A program made the position numbers and the translations under genes. From the NCBI GenBank assembly GCA_040384585.1, contig JAZKJD010000007.1, positions 1-64,000 of the forward strand: a DNA stretch of 64,000 bases, read 5' to 3'. Of this stretch, positions 1 to 9,195 are shown piece after piece. Under the pieces are notes generated by a model. The model was not told where the DNA came from, did not search any database, and was given only the letters and a program-made list of their open reading frames with translations. Numbering within the stretch: position 1 is the first letter of the stretch; every line of letters starts with the position of its first letter. This DNA comes from JAZKJD01 sp040384585. GTDB taxonomy: Bacteria; Pseudomonadota; Gammaproteobacteria; Diplorickettsiales; Diplorickettsiaceae.

Positions 1-300
1 CAACCACAATGGGCGAGTACTTAGCTTGTGCAATATATTTAAATACGTAATGCGAATGTGAATTTTTGGACAACTTTCCACTAAATGTGAAAATAATAAT
101 TTGTTAATTGGCATTCTTAATCCTTATAGCTTTTGTTAGACCCTAATTTTTACTCCATCCCTTGTTGCTTGTCAGTAACTTTCGTGGGGATATTTCAGAT
201 TGCGAGCGCGAAGCGCGCGGCAATCGGGTGAAACGCTTCATTTTTTCTGGATGGCCACGGCCTCACTAACGTTTCGGCCTCGCCATAACGGACTATTTTT
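1..300. other. Non-coding stretch, left edge
   Basis: No credible gene is seen. It is AT-rich up to about 190, followed by a GC-rich patch at about 200-290 with short self-complementary runs (gcgcgaagcgcgc near 205-217; repeated ggcc/cggcctc blocks near 253-285). The string ttagaccctaa near 137-147 recurs at 45650-45660 beside an IS3 remnant, so this may be IS-end debris. Confidence 0.5.
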
Positions 301-349
301 ATTTTTTGTAGCGTGCAAAGTATGAAATCCTTTGCACGCTACAAAAAAT
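301..349. terminator. Strong perfect hairpin, terminator-like
   Basis: Two 20-base arms (301-320 and 330-349) are perfect reverse complements around a 9-base loop. The outer ends are T-rich on one side and A-rich on the other, so it could terminate transcription from both sides. The arm sequence gtagcgtgcaaag is also the end of the dispersed palindromic repeat at 19436-19563, so the hairpin may be a collapsed repeat copy whose two ends were brought together. It overlaps the stop of the IS4 remnant. Confidence 0.7.
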
Positions 350-906
350 CACCAGTTATAATGCCCAGTTGAGTTTATTGCTGTTTTGTAGGTAGATTTG
401 GTAATGAGTTCGGTCAAAGAAAATTTAAACTCTTTAATTTTAGCAAAGGGATTGAGTATCATGTCGCGGATGAAATCGAAGCCATAGCGGAAGAGATTAT
501 TTTGAAGTCGGAAGGAGCGGCGATGTTTTTTAAAGGCGATCGCTTTTTTATGTAGAGCACGCCATTCACCCACTTTATGGGCCCAAGCAAAACCAATGGT
601 GAGTAAGGCCATCAATTTTTCGATGCGGTCGAGAGACGTCATGTGAGTCTCTTCAAAGCGAAAACCTCCTGTTTTTAATGAATGAAACAGACGCTCAATT
701 TCCCAGCGGCGAAGATAGATAGCAATCGCATTATCGGGTTTCGCGTGGGTGGCTACCACCATCAACTCACCTTGCTCGGAACGAGAAGCGGCGACAAAAA
801 GCTTTTGGCCAAACACCCATACCGACATGGGGTAGCTAATATGCTTGGACTTAACGCTCCTAAAGAGTTTTTTGGCCGTAATAAGTTTTTTCTTTCTGAT
901 GCGCAA
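349..906 (-). pseudogene. IS4-family transposase, C-terminal remnant
   Basis: The 185-residue reading frame corresponds to the C-terminal half of an IS4-type DDE transposase. It has the characteristic Y-x2-R-W-x-I-E-x-L-F-x-x-L-K block (YLRRWEIERLFHSLK) that carries the third catalytic acidic residue, followed by the usual helical tail. The coding similarity continues upstream of 906 (a segment reading VNFYIRVKEGSVLRIRKK) and is interrupted by an in-frame TAG near 937-939. The N-terminal half with the first two Asp residues is missing. It is therefore a dead fragment. The hairpin at 301-349 sits at its 3' end. Confidence 0.85.
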
Positions 907-990
907 AACGGAACCTTCTTTAACGCGAATATAGAAGTTAACCTATTGCTGTTTGAGGTGGCCCTGATCCGTGTACTTACTATCCTACCC

Positions 991-2004
991 CTAATCTGCT
1001 AAAGCAAGTAAATCTCTCTCCGAAAGTCCAGTCGCTTTTTTAATGAAATTTCGATCAGCTCCCATGTTGATCATATTTCTAGCTATCATTATCGCTTTAC
1101 GGTACTCACCTTCTTCGCGGCCTTCTACACGCCCTTCATAACGCCCTTCTACACGCCCTTCTACACGGCCTTGCTGTTTTAGTTGTTGAGCTAGTGTCCC
1201 CATAAATTCTTGTTTGTAGTCCTCTTTTAGCTGTTGAGCAAAAGTCATAATTGATCTCCTCGCGGGTTCTTCTGGAAAAGCCTGTATTAATTCTTGAATC
1301 AGGTGCTGAGCCGCTTGCGGCTCGCTATCATCCTGACTGGTATTTATAATATAGTTTAACATATCCGTCAGATAGGAAATATTAAGCTGTTTGATTACAT
1401 TTTGAATGAGCTTAGATTGAAGCAGTTTTCTCATAATGGATAAAAAATTCTTATCTCTTTGATGCTTAAACAGCATCTCCATTAGGCCAACTAAGCCATG
1501 TGTTTCAATTTCTTCATCGGAAAGGACCGTTAGATCAATGAGTCTAAAAGGCTTAAACGTGACCTCTCTCGCAAATTCAGGGTCTTCATAGCAGCTGTAA
1601 ATTTCAGTTGAATAAGGATAGGGTGATGTTTCGCCATGATAGACACAAAATGGAAGGATAATAGGTAGTTTCTTATGCCCTTGTTTAAGATGCTCATAAC
1701 TTAAGGCGACTATAGCGTGTAGAAAACGGAACGCCATTAAGGGGTCCTCTGTTGACTGATGTTCTAGGAGGAAAAATAAATAGCCCGGGGTATTATTAAT
1801 GAGGGATTGATAAATAATATCGCTATGAATCTCACGCAACTCAGGCACAATAAAACTTTTCTCAGTTAATTGCAGAGAATCAATATCAATTTTTTTATAA
1901 AGTTCTGGATCTAAATAGGTTTTGAGAAAATCTATGGCCACTCTTTTTTCTTTTAGATTTCGTTTGAAAAATTTGTCATGGGGTTGGTGAATGGCAATTG
2001 TCAC
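991..2004 (-). CDS. Rpn family PD-(D/E)XK nuclease / putative transposase
   Basis: 337 residues. The N-terminal MxxxPHDKFFK start, the FLLEHQST segment (the E-x-Q/K part of the PD-(D/E)XK core) and the PILPFCVYHG strand are typical of the RpnA/YhgA-like recombination-promoting nuclease family. Known members stimulate RecA-independent horizontal transfer. The C-terminus has a run of short R-V-E-G-R / E-E-G repeats (about residues 283-303), also common in this family, probably a charged flexible helix. The gene stands alone beside a dead IS4 copy. It appears intact, so a current function is possible. Start at 2004 is the first ATG of the conserved N-terminus. Confidence 0.85.
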   Translation of the reverse strand: MTIAIHQPHDKFFKRNLKEKRVAIDFLKTYLDPELYKKIDIDSLQLTEKSFIVPELREIHSDIIYQSLINNTPGYLFFLLEHQSTEDPLMAFRFLHAIVALSYEHLKQGHKKLPIILPFCVYHGETSPYPYSTEIYSCYEDPEFAREVTFKPFRLIDLTVLSDEEIETHGLVGLMEMLFKHQRDKNFLSIMRKLLQSKLIQNVIKQLNISYLTDMLNYIINTSQDDSEPQAAQHLIQELIQAFPEEPARRSIMTFAQQLKEDYKQEFMGTLAQQLKQQGRVEGRVEGRYEGRVEGREEGEYRKAIMIARNMINMGADRNFIKKATGLSERDLLALAD

Positions 2005-2923
2005 TTCTTGTTATCCTTGTTTGTGATTAATTGAAGTGTGATTTTAGCTGAACTTATATCTTAAAAGATATATTTAATGCTAATATATTAACTAATTGAA
2101 TTAACTTAGGAGAAAATATATTAGTAATTGATATCAGGATTTTTTTACATATTCTTTTATAAATTCCACTAGTACTTCTCTAAGCTTAGTTATGAGTTTT
2201 TTTATAAGCTCTGAAAAAGATTCTTTCAGGGTATGTTCAGGATACGTTTATTTCCGCTTTTTACTTTATCGATTATTCCTTGGGTTTCCAGCAATGACAT
2301 CTCTTCTTTTGTTTAGCATTAATTAATAACCAATCTGTTCTAACCCCTATAATAAATTTATTGCGTCTCTTTGACTAGATTAAAATCCTCATCAGCTTCC
2401 AATTGTTCGCTATTGATTTTTCAAAATTAATACGGGTTAGTCGAATATTTACAAAAAACAAGCAGCCAGTTAGCGTCAAGTTAAAAAAAACATTTCCAAT
2501 GGAGCAAGTGGCGTGCCGATTGTTGTAGCTAATTATTGCTTAGTTTAATTACAGTAGACCTTCTGCGAAAGTGGAGTTATGTTAAGACAATGGAGAGGCA
2601 GTTCTATTTTTAAAAAAACTTCGTTCAGGATGCGTATGAGAAAGCGGCAGAAGGTCTATTCTTTATCGTATTTTATGGACATGATGCACCTTTTGTTTTC
2701 TAAGCTAAGTTTACCTCGCTTCTATCTCTCCGAAAAACTATAGCAGGATCACAGAGTACAATTTCCCAGCACAGTAATTTATAAAGAAAATAAATATAAT
2801 TTTTATTATCTATTCGATAAAAATTTATTTTTTTATCGTTAATAATTCCTTAAGGTTTTCGATCTAGGCTGCTGACGCTATTAATAAAACATTAAGATGT
2901 ATTACACTTGGAGGTTATTTTAT
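2005..2923. other. Long intergenic stretch with repeat remnants
   Basis: About 900 bases of very AT-rich DNA with no convincing gene. It contains a 104-base inverted-repeat element (2555-2658, listed separately) and one copy of the cgaaaaactatagcaggatc motif (2731-2750), whose relatives occur at 30718, 31178 and 43417. Most of it looks like gene-decay DNA. The last part must hold the promoter and leader of the large gene that starts at 2924. Confidence 0.5.
2555..2658. mobile_element. MITE-like inverted repeat element, 104 bp
   Basis: The 12-base ends tagaccttctgc (2555-2566) and gcagaaggtcta (2647-2658) are perfect inverted repeats enclosing about 80 bases with no reading frame. If the terminal TA is the target duplication, the repeat proper begins gaccttctgc, similar in style to the element at 11936-12079 (TA then gacctctttc). 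This suggests a small non-autonomous element mobilised by a transposase with TA target choice. The family is not identified. Confidence 0.5.
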
Positions 2924-5137
2924 ATGAATGATACTGCAGCTACTTTATTATCAGCGTGCTCTGCCTCGGATCATACTTTTGATGAAATGAAAAAAGCAAT
3001 CTGTGCAAAATCATTTCAAGAAAACAGGCTAGCAGAGGAAGTTAAGAACAAGTTAGTATTCGCAGCAAAGATTATGCATAATTGCCTAGGATATAAGGAA
3101 GAGAATAATGATATAGAAGAAAAAGAAATATCCTCTATCAACCGTATTTTATTATGCTTTGTACCTAAGGATCCTAAAGAAATTCTGAATGGACATTTTT
3201 TAAATTCTTTTTTAACGCTGTACGATACAGTTACAAGTTTTCTCGTTTCAAAATTACCATATAGTAGTGCTCAGTTAGTCGATCTAGAAAAAGCATCCAT
3301 TCTTATCCTTGAAAAGGCTGTGCTTCCAGCATTCGAAAGTAACAATACTGATATAGGTAACTTTGCTACAGAAAGTTTTTTAAATACACTTGGAAAATAT
3401 GCAGCAGGACTTCCTATTGTGAGAGAAAAGGGTGACAAAGTCGAATTTCCTATCATCTCCGAAATCATAAAATTTTCTGATTCTTTGACAGAATTTTCTG
3501 ATCCTCTACGACATAAACAGTTGGTAAATGTTCATGCTGCCAGTACCTTCGGAAAATTCAGTTATGTTATAGGCGAAAGAGATAATACTACTATAAAAAA
3601 ACAAACAAAATGCATTCAAGAAATATCAGCAGTATTCCTTGAACGCCACACAATAGATAAAAATGATTTAGATCTATATCGTGCTTATCTTAGTGGTCTT
3701 TCTCCTGAAGCCGGATCTTCTAGAAAAAAATGTTTAAGGTTTTCTTTTAAAAGAATTTGTAATCCTGTATTTATCGGCAACACAGTAACTTCAACAAGAA
3801 CGACGCATGAAAACATACCACTTGTATCTAACATGACTTTTAATCCATCGACATCAACTCGAACGATTTCTAGTTTTTCCATTAATCCAGTAACCGCGTC
3901 TCCACTTTCTATAGTCGACACAAGTGCCACATATTCTTCTGTTACTTCTAACACAACAGAATCAATTAACCTCACGAGTAATCAAACCATCATTCCCTAT
4001 GAAACAACAACGGCTTCGTCGTTCACTGATAGGGCTTTGTATGCGGGATTAACAAGTGGGCTGACAGCTGGATTTGTTACTGCAGTCAAAGATGAAGCGC
4101 TTTATAAAGCATGTACGGTTTTAGAAGTTTTAGAAAATATCGCTGAAAGAAAAAATTTCTCAAGATCTCTAATTAACAGTATTAAAATGACATTTTTGCT
4201 GCTTAATGCCATTTCTAGTACCCTAATTTACCATTTTATGATGGAAATCACCCGAATTTTGTTTGAAGAGGATGAACCCTCTACCAACCAGCGGATACTT
4301 AGCATTTCTATTTATTTTTTCCTAGAAGGATTTTCAAGAATCCCCAATTTTTTTACAGAAAAACATAAACTCAAAGAAATCATAGGCTATCTCAAATATT
4401 TCTTGGTTTCCTTAAGCGTGTTCAATTTTTTACAAACTACGGAAAAAGAAAAAGAAGCGCTCATTTATGCATCTAGCGTAGCAGGAGGAATTTTAGGAAA
4501 ATCTGTTACAAACCTTACTATAAAAGGTGTCAAAAGATTAAAGTTTTTTCCCTGTAAAAATGAAGATAAAACTTCAGAAATAGAATTAGGTAACAGAAAA
4601 TATGCTTCCAATACTGCCCTTTTTTCTTCAGATACTGGTAACAATGACTTGGCCACACTTAATTTCGATAAAAAACGTGAAATCACTTCTTTTTTAACAG
4701 AAGATGAAAAATACTCATTACAAAAAAAATGGGCTACGTTAGTAAGCTCTGTACTAGCGTATGAAAAAATTAATGGCTCATCAAAAGAAAATACAAAAAA
4801 AGAAAATATAAAAGAGGTACAAGGTGATCTCAATCTTATAAAGATGCAGTTAGAATATGGAAAAGGCAATAAATCATCCCTTATAAAATACGATGAATCC
4901 ATAAAGATTGTGATTGGCCTACTAAGTGAATTAAATGGGCAGATAACTAGTCTCTCTCCTCCAGGAGATACAATAAAAAAGAACTTAGATAGTCTAAAAA
5001 TTGAAATAAAAAGCATCGAAAAAGCAGTATCTAATCGCATATTAGCTAAAGAAAAAGAAGTATATGTTCGCGTATTAACTAAAGTAAAAGAAGAAGGAAT
5101 AAGATCTTGTCAAAAGAATACTACCCTTTCAAAATAA
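2924..5137 (+). CDS. Large unrecognised protein, possible secreted effector
   Basis: 737 residues; no family recognised. The start at 2924 is chosen because a good ribosome site (ggagg, 2910-2914) lies 9 bases upstream; an upstream in-frame ATG at 2897 lacks one. The first third is helical and charged. A Ser/Thr-rich, low-complexity linker lies at about residues 290-370. A hydrophobic region follows at about 415-540 with perhaps three or four membrane-spanning stretches, and the tail is Lys/Glu-rich and probably coiled coil. This mosaic of soluble N-terminus, S/T linker, membrane hairpins and coiled tail resembles effectors and surface proteins of intracellular Legionellales, but that is inference. 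Its own long upstream region suggests separate regulation. Confidence 0.6.
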   Translation: MNDTAATLLSACSASDHTFDEMKKAICAKSFQENRLAEEVKNKLVFAAKIMHNCLGYKEENNDIEEKEISSINRILLCFVPKDPKEILNGHFLNSFLTLYDTVTSFLVSKLPYSSAQLVDLEKASILILEKAVLPAFESNNTDIGNFATESFLNTLGKYAAGLPIVREKGDKVEFPIISEIIKFSDSLTEFSDPLRHKQLVNVHAASTFGKFSYVIGERDNTTIKKQTKCIQEISAVFLERHTIDKNDLDLYRAYLSGLSPEAGSSRKKCLRFSFKRICNPVFIGNTVTSTRTTHENIPLVSNMTFNPSTSTRTISSFSINPVTASPLSIVDTSATYSSVTSNTTESINLTSNQTIIPYETTTASSFTDRALYAGLTSGLTAGFVTAVKDEALYKACTVLEVLENIAERKNFSRSLINSIKMTFLLLNAISSTLIYHFMMEITRILFEEDEPSTNQRILSISIYFFLEGFSRIPNFFTEKHKLKEIIGYLKYFLVSLSVFNFLQTTEKEKEALIYASSVAGGILGKSVTNLTIKGVKRLKFFPCKNEDKTSEIELGNRKYASNTALFSSDTGNNDLATLNFDKKREITSFLTEDEKYSLQKKWATLVSSVLAYEKINGSSKENTKKENIKEVQGDLNLIKMQLEYGKGNKSSLIKYDESIKIVIGLLSELNGQITSLSPPGDTIKKNLDSLKIEIKSIEKAVSNRILAKEKEVYVRVLTKVKEEGIRSCQKNTTLSK

Positions 5138-5158
5138 AATAAAAAAATTATTAAAGTA

Positions 5159-6451
5159 TCACCCCTCTAATATATTTCGATAATCCACGGCGATAAGTTC
5201 TAGGTTTAATTTATTCAAAAACAAGGAATAACACATCCAGCAACTTAAGGCGGCCAAATCCTTGAACTGATGCGGAATATATTGAGGGGCAACGACTAGA
5301 CCCTCATCTAACAAATGCGATAATAAGCGCTGGTCCTCTAAGCTTGTTTTTCCAATAAATAATAAAGGAATTCTATCGACTAAACCTTCTTGCACTGCTA
5401 AACGTAGATAGTTATAGATCAAAATAAATCCTTTGCTGTAAACTAAATCTTTAGTAAACGGCCCTTTATTCGGTAAACTGCCGCGAAAAATACGCACAGA
5501 ACTTTTGTAACTATCCTCTAGCGTATGTCCTTGTGCTTGGAAAAAATTGAATACTTCGAGAAAATCAGCCCCTTCTTCCGCCATGGCAATGGCAGTAATC
5601 CTATCGGTCAATTTTTTAACACGTAACGGCGATGAAACAAAATGAAAAATTTCCATAATAATCGCCAACCCTTCCTGTGTCACGGTTGATGAAGGAGTCC
5701 CCTTACTTAAAAAAGTACAAATGGGTTGTTGCAAACCATTGATGGTGGTCCCCATATGTACCCAACCTTCATGCACTTCTAAAATTTTTAAATCGCGTTC
5801 ACTGAAATGCGTGTCTTTGCGTATTTTTATCCATTCTGAACCCGCTGCAGCATCCGCTACAATACCATCACTCACCTTCACACGCTCAGTTTTTGAATTC
5901 ACAAAATAATGCGCTAAACGCTGATTTAACAACTCTGCGGCTTGCTCACTGGTATATTTTTTTTCGTCAAGCGCGTTGGCTGTTTTATCCTTGATCTTAT
6001 CCAGCGCAGCAGATACCGTTTCTGCTAAATCCTTTAAACGCGGTGCATTGACATAAAACGCATCTTCTGCACTGCCATATAACTCTTGAGAAATCGAACT
6101 AAATTCTGCTGTCCCACGCGCGTTTAACAAACGCAATACATCGCGATATTCTCTACATATGCGTAGCATGATACTACCCACTGAGCTAAACTGACCGACT
6201 TGCCGATTAATATCGCGTTCTAAATGTTGAAATTCTTCCCGTTTTTTTTCAAGATCAAATGAAAAATTATTTTTTTTATAATAATCCGCATCGACCGGCG
6301 GCAACGCTTTACATTTCTTGTCAGAAAACGCAGTTTGTATTTCACTGCCCCATTTAATACTATCTAAAATACGAATAGGCCGTTGTGCTTCGACGATTCG
6401 ATCCGATAGCTGCCGTAAGGTACGACGGTAATCCTTTTCATAATTTTTCAT
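5159..6451 (-). CDS. DUF1704 (QEGLA-motif) zinc metallopeptidase-like protein
   Basis: 430 residues matching the family once named flavohemoglobin expression-modulating QEGLA motif protein (DUF1704, related to eukaryotic KIAA0895/MATCAP tyrosine carboxypeptidases). Visible hallmarks are HEGWVH at about residue 230 (HExxxH zinc ligands and catalytic Glu) and TVTQEGLA about 28 residues later, which supplies the third ligand. The N-terminal ~200 residues are helical, as in the family. The substrate in bacteria is unknown. It is tail-to-tail with the preceding unknown gene, with about 20 bases between the stops, and diverges from the coiled-coil gene at 6534. Family assignment is fairly sure; function is not. 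Confidence 0.85.
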   Translation of the reverse strand: MKNYEKDYRRTLRQLSDRIVEAQRPIRILDSIKWGSEIQTAFSDKKCKALPPVDADYYKKNNFSFDLEKKREEFQHLERDINRQVGQFSSVGSIMLRICREYRDVLRLLNARGTAEFSSISQELYGSAEDAFYVNAPRLKDLAETVSAALDKIKDKTANALDEKKYTSEQAAELLNQRLAHYFVNSKTERVKVSDGIVADAAAGSEWIKIRKDTHFSERDLKILEVHEGWVHMGTTINGLQQPICTFLSKGTPSSTVTQEGLAIIMEIFHFVSSPLRVKKLTDRITAIAMAEEGADFLEVFNFFQAQGHTLEDSYKSSVRIFRGSLPNKGPFTKDLVYSKGFILIYNYLRLAVQEGLVDRIPLLFIGKTSLEDQRLLSHLLDEGLVVAPQYIPHQFKDLAALSCWMCYSLFLNKLNLELIAVDYRNILEG

Positions 6452-6533
6452 AAGACTCTCTCACTAAAGCTAATGTATTTGATAAATATCTGCCCTAGAC
6501 TACTAGAGTACAAAAAAATGGAGAATAATAAAA

Positions 6534-7376
6534 ATGCTGGCGCAAACAAAATTATTTGATACCCTTTTCTATGTGACTGAATTAGAAAAGGTAGCTGTAC
6601 CGTCCCTTCAAGCAAAAACCCAAGTCAGGTTGCTGTCAGAAATACTAGAGGCTACCGTGTGCACAAAACAAGATCTATCATTACTCGAATCGAATCTAAA
6701 ACAAGATATATCCAATATAGCACAAGGGTTATTGCACACCGAGTCTAACCTGAAAAAAGATATTTCAGTAGTAGAATCTAATCTCAGACAAGGTATGTCT
6801 GGGATGGAATCTAGCCTTAGACAAGATATTTCTAAGGTAGAGTCTAACATCAAAAACGACATGCTTCTCATAGAAGCTAATCTGAAGGAAGATAATTCTA
6901 ATCTCAGGCAAGAGATGCCTAAGATGGAATCCAACATCAGAAAAGATGTGTTTATCATAGAAGCTAATCTGAAAGAAGAATTAGTTAACCTTAGGCAGGA
7001 AATATCAATCCTCGAGCCCAATATCAGAAAAGATATCTCTATAATAGAGCCCAATATCAGAAAGGATATGTCTATAATAGAACATAATATCAGAAAAGAT
7101 ATGTTTATAATGGGCGCTGAGATCAGAACAGAAATGGCTACGATGAATACTGAACTCAGAACAGAAATGGCTGAAATGCGTGCCGAATTTAAAAAAGAGA
7201 TAAATGAAACGCGCATCGAATTCAGAGAAGAATTTTCTAAAATCAGGGAAGAGTTTTCTAAAATCAGGGAAGAATTAGCCATTTTTAAATATGAAATAAT
7301 CAAATGGTTTATAGGCACTTTTTTCTTGGGCTTAGGGACTTTTTTTTCATTACTCAAATTAGTTAAATTATTTTAA
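6534..7376 (+). CDS. Hendecad coiled-coil protein with C-terminal membrane anchor
   Basis: 280 residues. After about 55 residues of N-terminal domain, the protein is almost entirely tandem repeats of 11 residues (pattern like ESNLRQDISKV, EANLKEDNSNL, EPNIRKDISII), interrupted here and there by 7-residue units (RQEMPKM, RQEISIL). It ends with one hydrophobic helix (about 255-277). This is the architecture of DUF1640-type coiled-coil proteins, which are membrane-anchored and probably oligomeric. The DNA repeats are similar but not identical, so unequal crossover could change the length. A ggag ribosome site (6520-6523) supports the start. No biochemical role can be named. Confidence 0.75.
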   Translation: MLAQTKLFDTLFYVTELEKVAVPSLQAKTQVRLLSEILEATVCTKQDLSLLESNLKQDISNIAQGLLHTESNLKKDISVVESNLRQGMSGMESSLRQDISKVESNIKNDMLLIEANLKEDNSNLRQEMPKMESNIRKDVFIIEANLKEELVNLRQEISILEPNIRKDISIIEPNIRKDMSIIEHNIRKDMFIMGAEIRTEMATMNTELRTEMAEMRAEFKKEINETRIEFREEFSKIREEFSKIREELAIFKYEIIKWFIGTFFLGLGTFFSLLKLVKLF

Positions 7377-7404
7377 TAATCGAAGTGATACCTAAGTTTC
7401 TCCT

Positions 7405-8385
7405 CTAACGATTAACCGTAGTTTGTTGAATCAAGCCAGCAAGTAACTCACTATGCTCTATCGAATCATTCAAGGCAGGAATATAATGAAAACTTTCCCC
7501 ACCAGCCCGTAAAAAAATCTCCCGATAACGTTTGGATATTTCTTCTAAGGTTTCTAAACAGTCCACGGCAAATCCGGGACAAATAATAGCAAGTTGTTTT
7601 ATTCCTTTTGCAGGTAACTGCTGTAATAATAGATCGCAATAAGGCTGTAACCATTCCGCTTTCCCAAAACGCGATTGAAAACCCAATTGATAGTGATCGG
7701 GCAGCAAATTTAATTCTTTTGCTAACAAATCCACCGTTGTATAACATTGCTGCTCGTAGGGATCACCTAAGTCAACACTACGCTTGGGTAAACCGTGAAA
7801 GGAAAATAATAAATAGGCATCTTTTCCATGCGCTACCCAATATTGACGAATTGTTTTTGCTAATGCAGTGATATATAAAACATTATCAAAATAGGAAGAA
7901 ATAAAGTATACGGAGGGAAGAACACGTTGTTGCTTAAATACGTTGGCAATGACATCAAAACTACTTGCTGTCGTCGCAGCGGAATACTGTGGATAAAGTG
8001 GTAAAACCGTTAATGACCCCATGGCATTGTTTTGTAATAAGTTTTTTAAACCCGCTTGTATCGACGGTTGCCCATAACGCATACTTAAAACAACGTTAAA
8101 TGAAGCGCCTAAACGTTCTTGAATCTTTTCCGCCAATTTTTTTGAATAAACCGCTAAGGGCGATCCCTCTTCTGTCCAAATCGATCGATAGAGTTTTGCA
8201 GAGCGCTTAGAACGAATGGGTAATATCACAGCATATAATAAAGGTTTCCATAACCAAGCCGGCAATTCGACGACGCGTGGATCACTCAAAAACTCTAGCA
8301 AATATTCTCGTACGGCGCGCGGAGTTGACTCGCTAGGTGTGCCCAAATTAACCAGTAATACCGTCTTTTGAGAAGCTTTTATCAC
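7405..8385 (-). CDS. hemH: Ferrochelatase
   Basis: 326 residues, normal length for bacterial ferrochelatase, which inserts Fe2+ into protoporphyrin IX as the last step of protoheme synthesis. Family landmarks are the N-terminal VLLVNLGTP strand, the SFHGLP motif with the catalytic His, and the YQLGFQSRFG-x-x-EWLQP segment. The start codon overlaps the stop of the upstream ABC permease gene (ATGA-type overlap at 8382-8385), so hemH is the last gene of a three-gene minus-strand operon with an ABC exporter. Whether the exporter has any link to heme is unknown. Confidence 0.97.
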   Translation of the reverse strand: MIKASQKTVLLVNLGTPSESTPRAVREYLLEFLSDPRVVELPAWLWKPLLYAVILPIRSKRSAKLYRSIWTEEGSPLAVYSKKLAEKIQERLGASFNVVLSMRYGQPSIQAGLKNLLQNNAMGSLTVLPLYPQYSAATTASSFDVIANVFKQQRVLPSVYFISSYFDNVLYITALAKTIRQYWVAHGKDAYLLFSFHGLPKRSVDLGDPYEQQCYTTVDLLAKELNLLPDHYQLGFQSRFGKAEWLQPYCDLLLQQLPAKGIKQLAIICPGFAVDCLETLEEISKRYREIFLRAGGESFHYIPALNDSIEHSELLAGLIQQTTVNR

Positions 8386-9155
8386 GTACGAATACCCTTC
8401 CCTCTATTTAGTAGATAAAGATTGAGGAAAAATAAACCTACACAACAACAAAAAATAATAATTAATGCTTGCAGCACGGGAATATCGCTAATTCCCAACA
8501 ATCCATAACGAAAAGCATTGACGATATAAAGAATAGGATTAAAAAGCGATATCTGCCGCCAAAAAGAGGGCAATAAATGAATAGAATAAAAAACTCCTCC
8601 GAGATAAGTCAGTGGTGTTAAGATAAAAGTAGGTACCAATGAAACATCGTCAAAGGATTTAGCAAATAAGGCATTAGTAAATCCAGCGAGCGAAAATAAA
8701 ATCGTGGTCATCGGCACAATGGCTAGCAAAACAAAAACGTTGTGTACCTCTAAATGGGTAAAAAATAAAGCAAGTATGGTTACTAACAAACCCACCAGTA
8801 AACCACGGGCCACACCACCGGCAACAAATCCAGATAAAAGTAAAACATTAGGCAAAGGAGCAATGATGAGTTCTTCGATACTGCGCTGAAAGCGCATGCC
8901 AAAAAAAGAAGTCACGACATTGCTATAGGCGGCTGTAATCACCGACATCATGATGAGACCAGGTGCAATATATTGCATATAGCTAAAGCCTTCAATATTA
9001 CCCAAGCGTTGTCCAATAAGTCCGCCAAAAATGAGAAAATAAAGGGTCATAGTCACTAAAGGAGGCAACAGTGTTTGTACCCAAATACGCAAAAAACGTG
9101 TAATTTCTTTTCGTAATAAGCTGATAAAGGCTATCCAATAAATTTTAGCTCGCAT
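8382..9155 (-). CDS. yadH: ABC-2 type transporter permease (YadH-like)
   Basis: 257 residues with six hydrophobic segments and the ABC-2 permease signature near the C-terminus (FNPILYIVNAFRYGLLG). It closely resembles the YadH permease that pairs with the ATPase YadG; the matching ATPase is encoded 40 bases upstream (9196-10119). Together they should form an inner-membrane exporter whose substrate is not known even in model bacteria. It overlaps hemH by four bases, suggesting translational coupling. Confidence 0.9.
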   Translation of the reverse strand: MRAKIYWIAFISLLRKEITRFLRIWVQTLLPPLVTMTLYFLIFGGLIGQRLGNIEGFSYMQYIAPGLIMMSVITAAYSNVVTSFFGMRFQRSIEELIIAPLPNVLLLSGFVAGGVARGLLVGLLVTILALFFTHLEVHNVFVLLAIVPMTTILFSLAGFTNALFAKSFDDVSLVPTFILTPLTYLGGVFYSIHLLPSFWRQISLFNPILYIVNAFRYGLLGISDIPVLQALIIIFCCCVGLFFLNLYLLNRGKGIRT

Positions 9156-9195
9156 ACCTTTTTATAACTCTCCAAAACCGTGAACAGTAGATAAC

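Noticed and set aside
4465..5040. 191-codon antisense frame inside the 737-residue gene
   Set aside because: Shadow of an AT-rich coding region; no ribosome site or family match.
6608..7357. Long antisense frame opposite the coiled-coil gene
   Set aside because: It mirrors the 11-residue repeats of the true gene and gives an unlikely Ser/Ile/Leu-rich repetitive protein.
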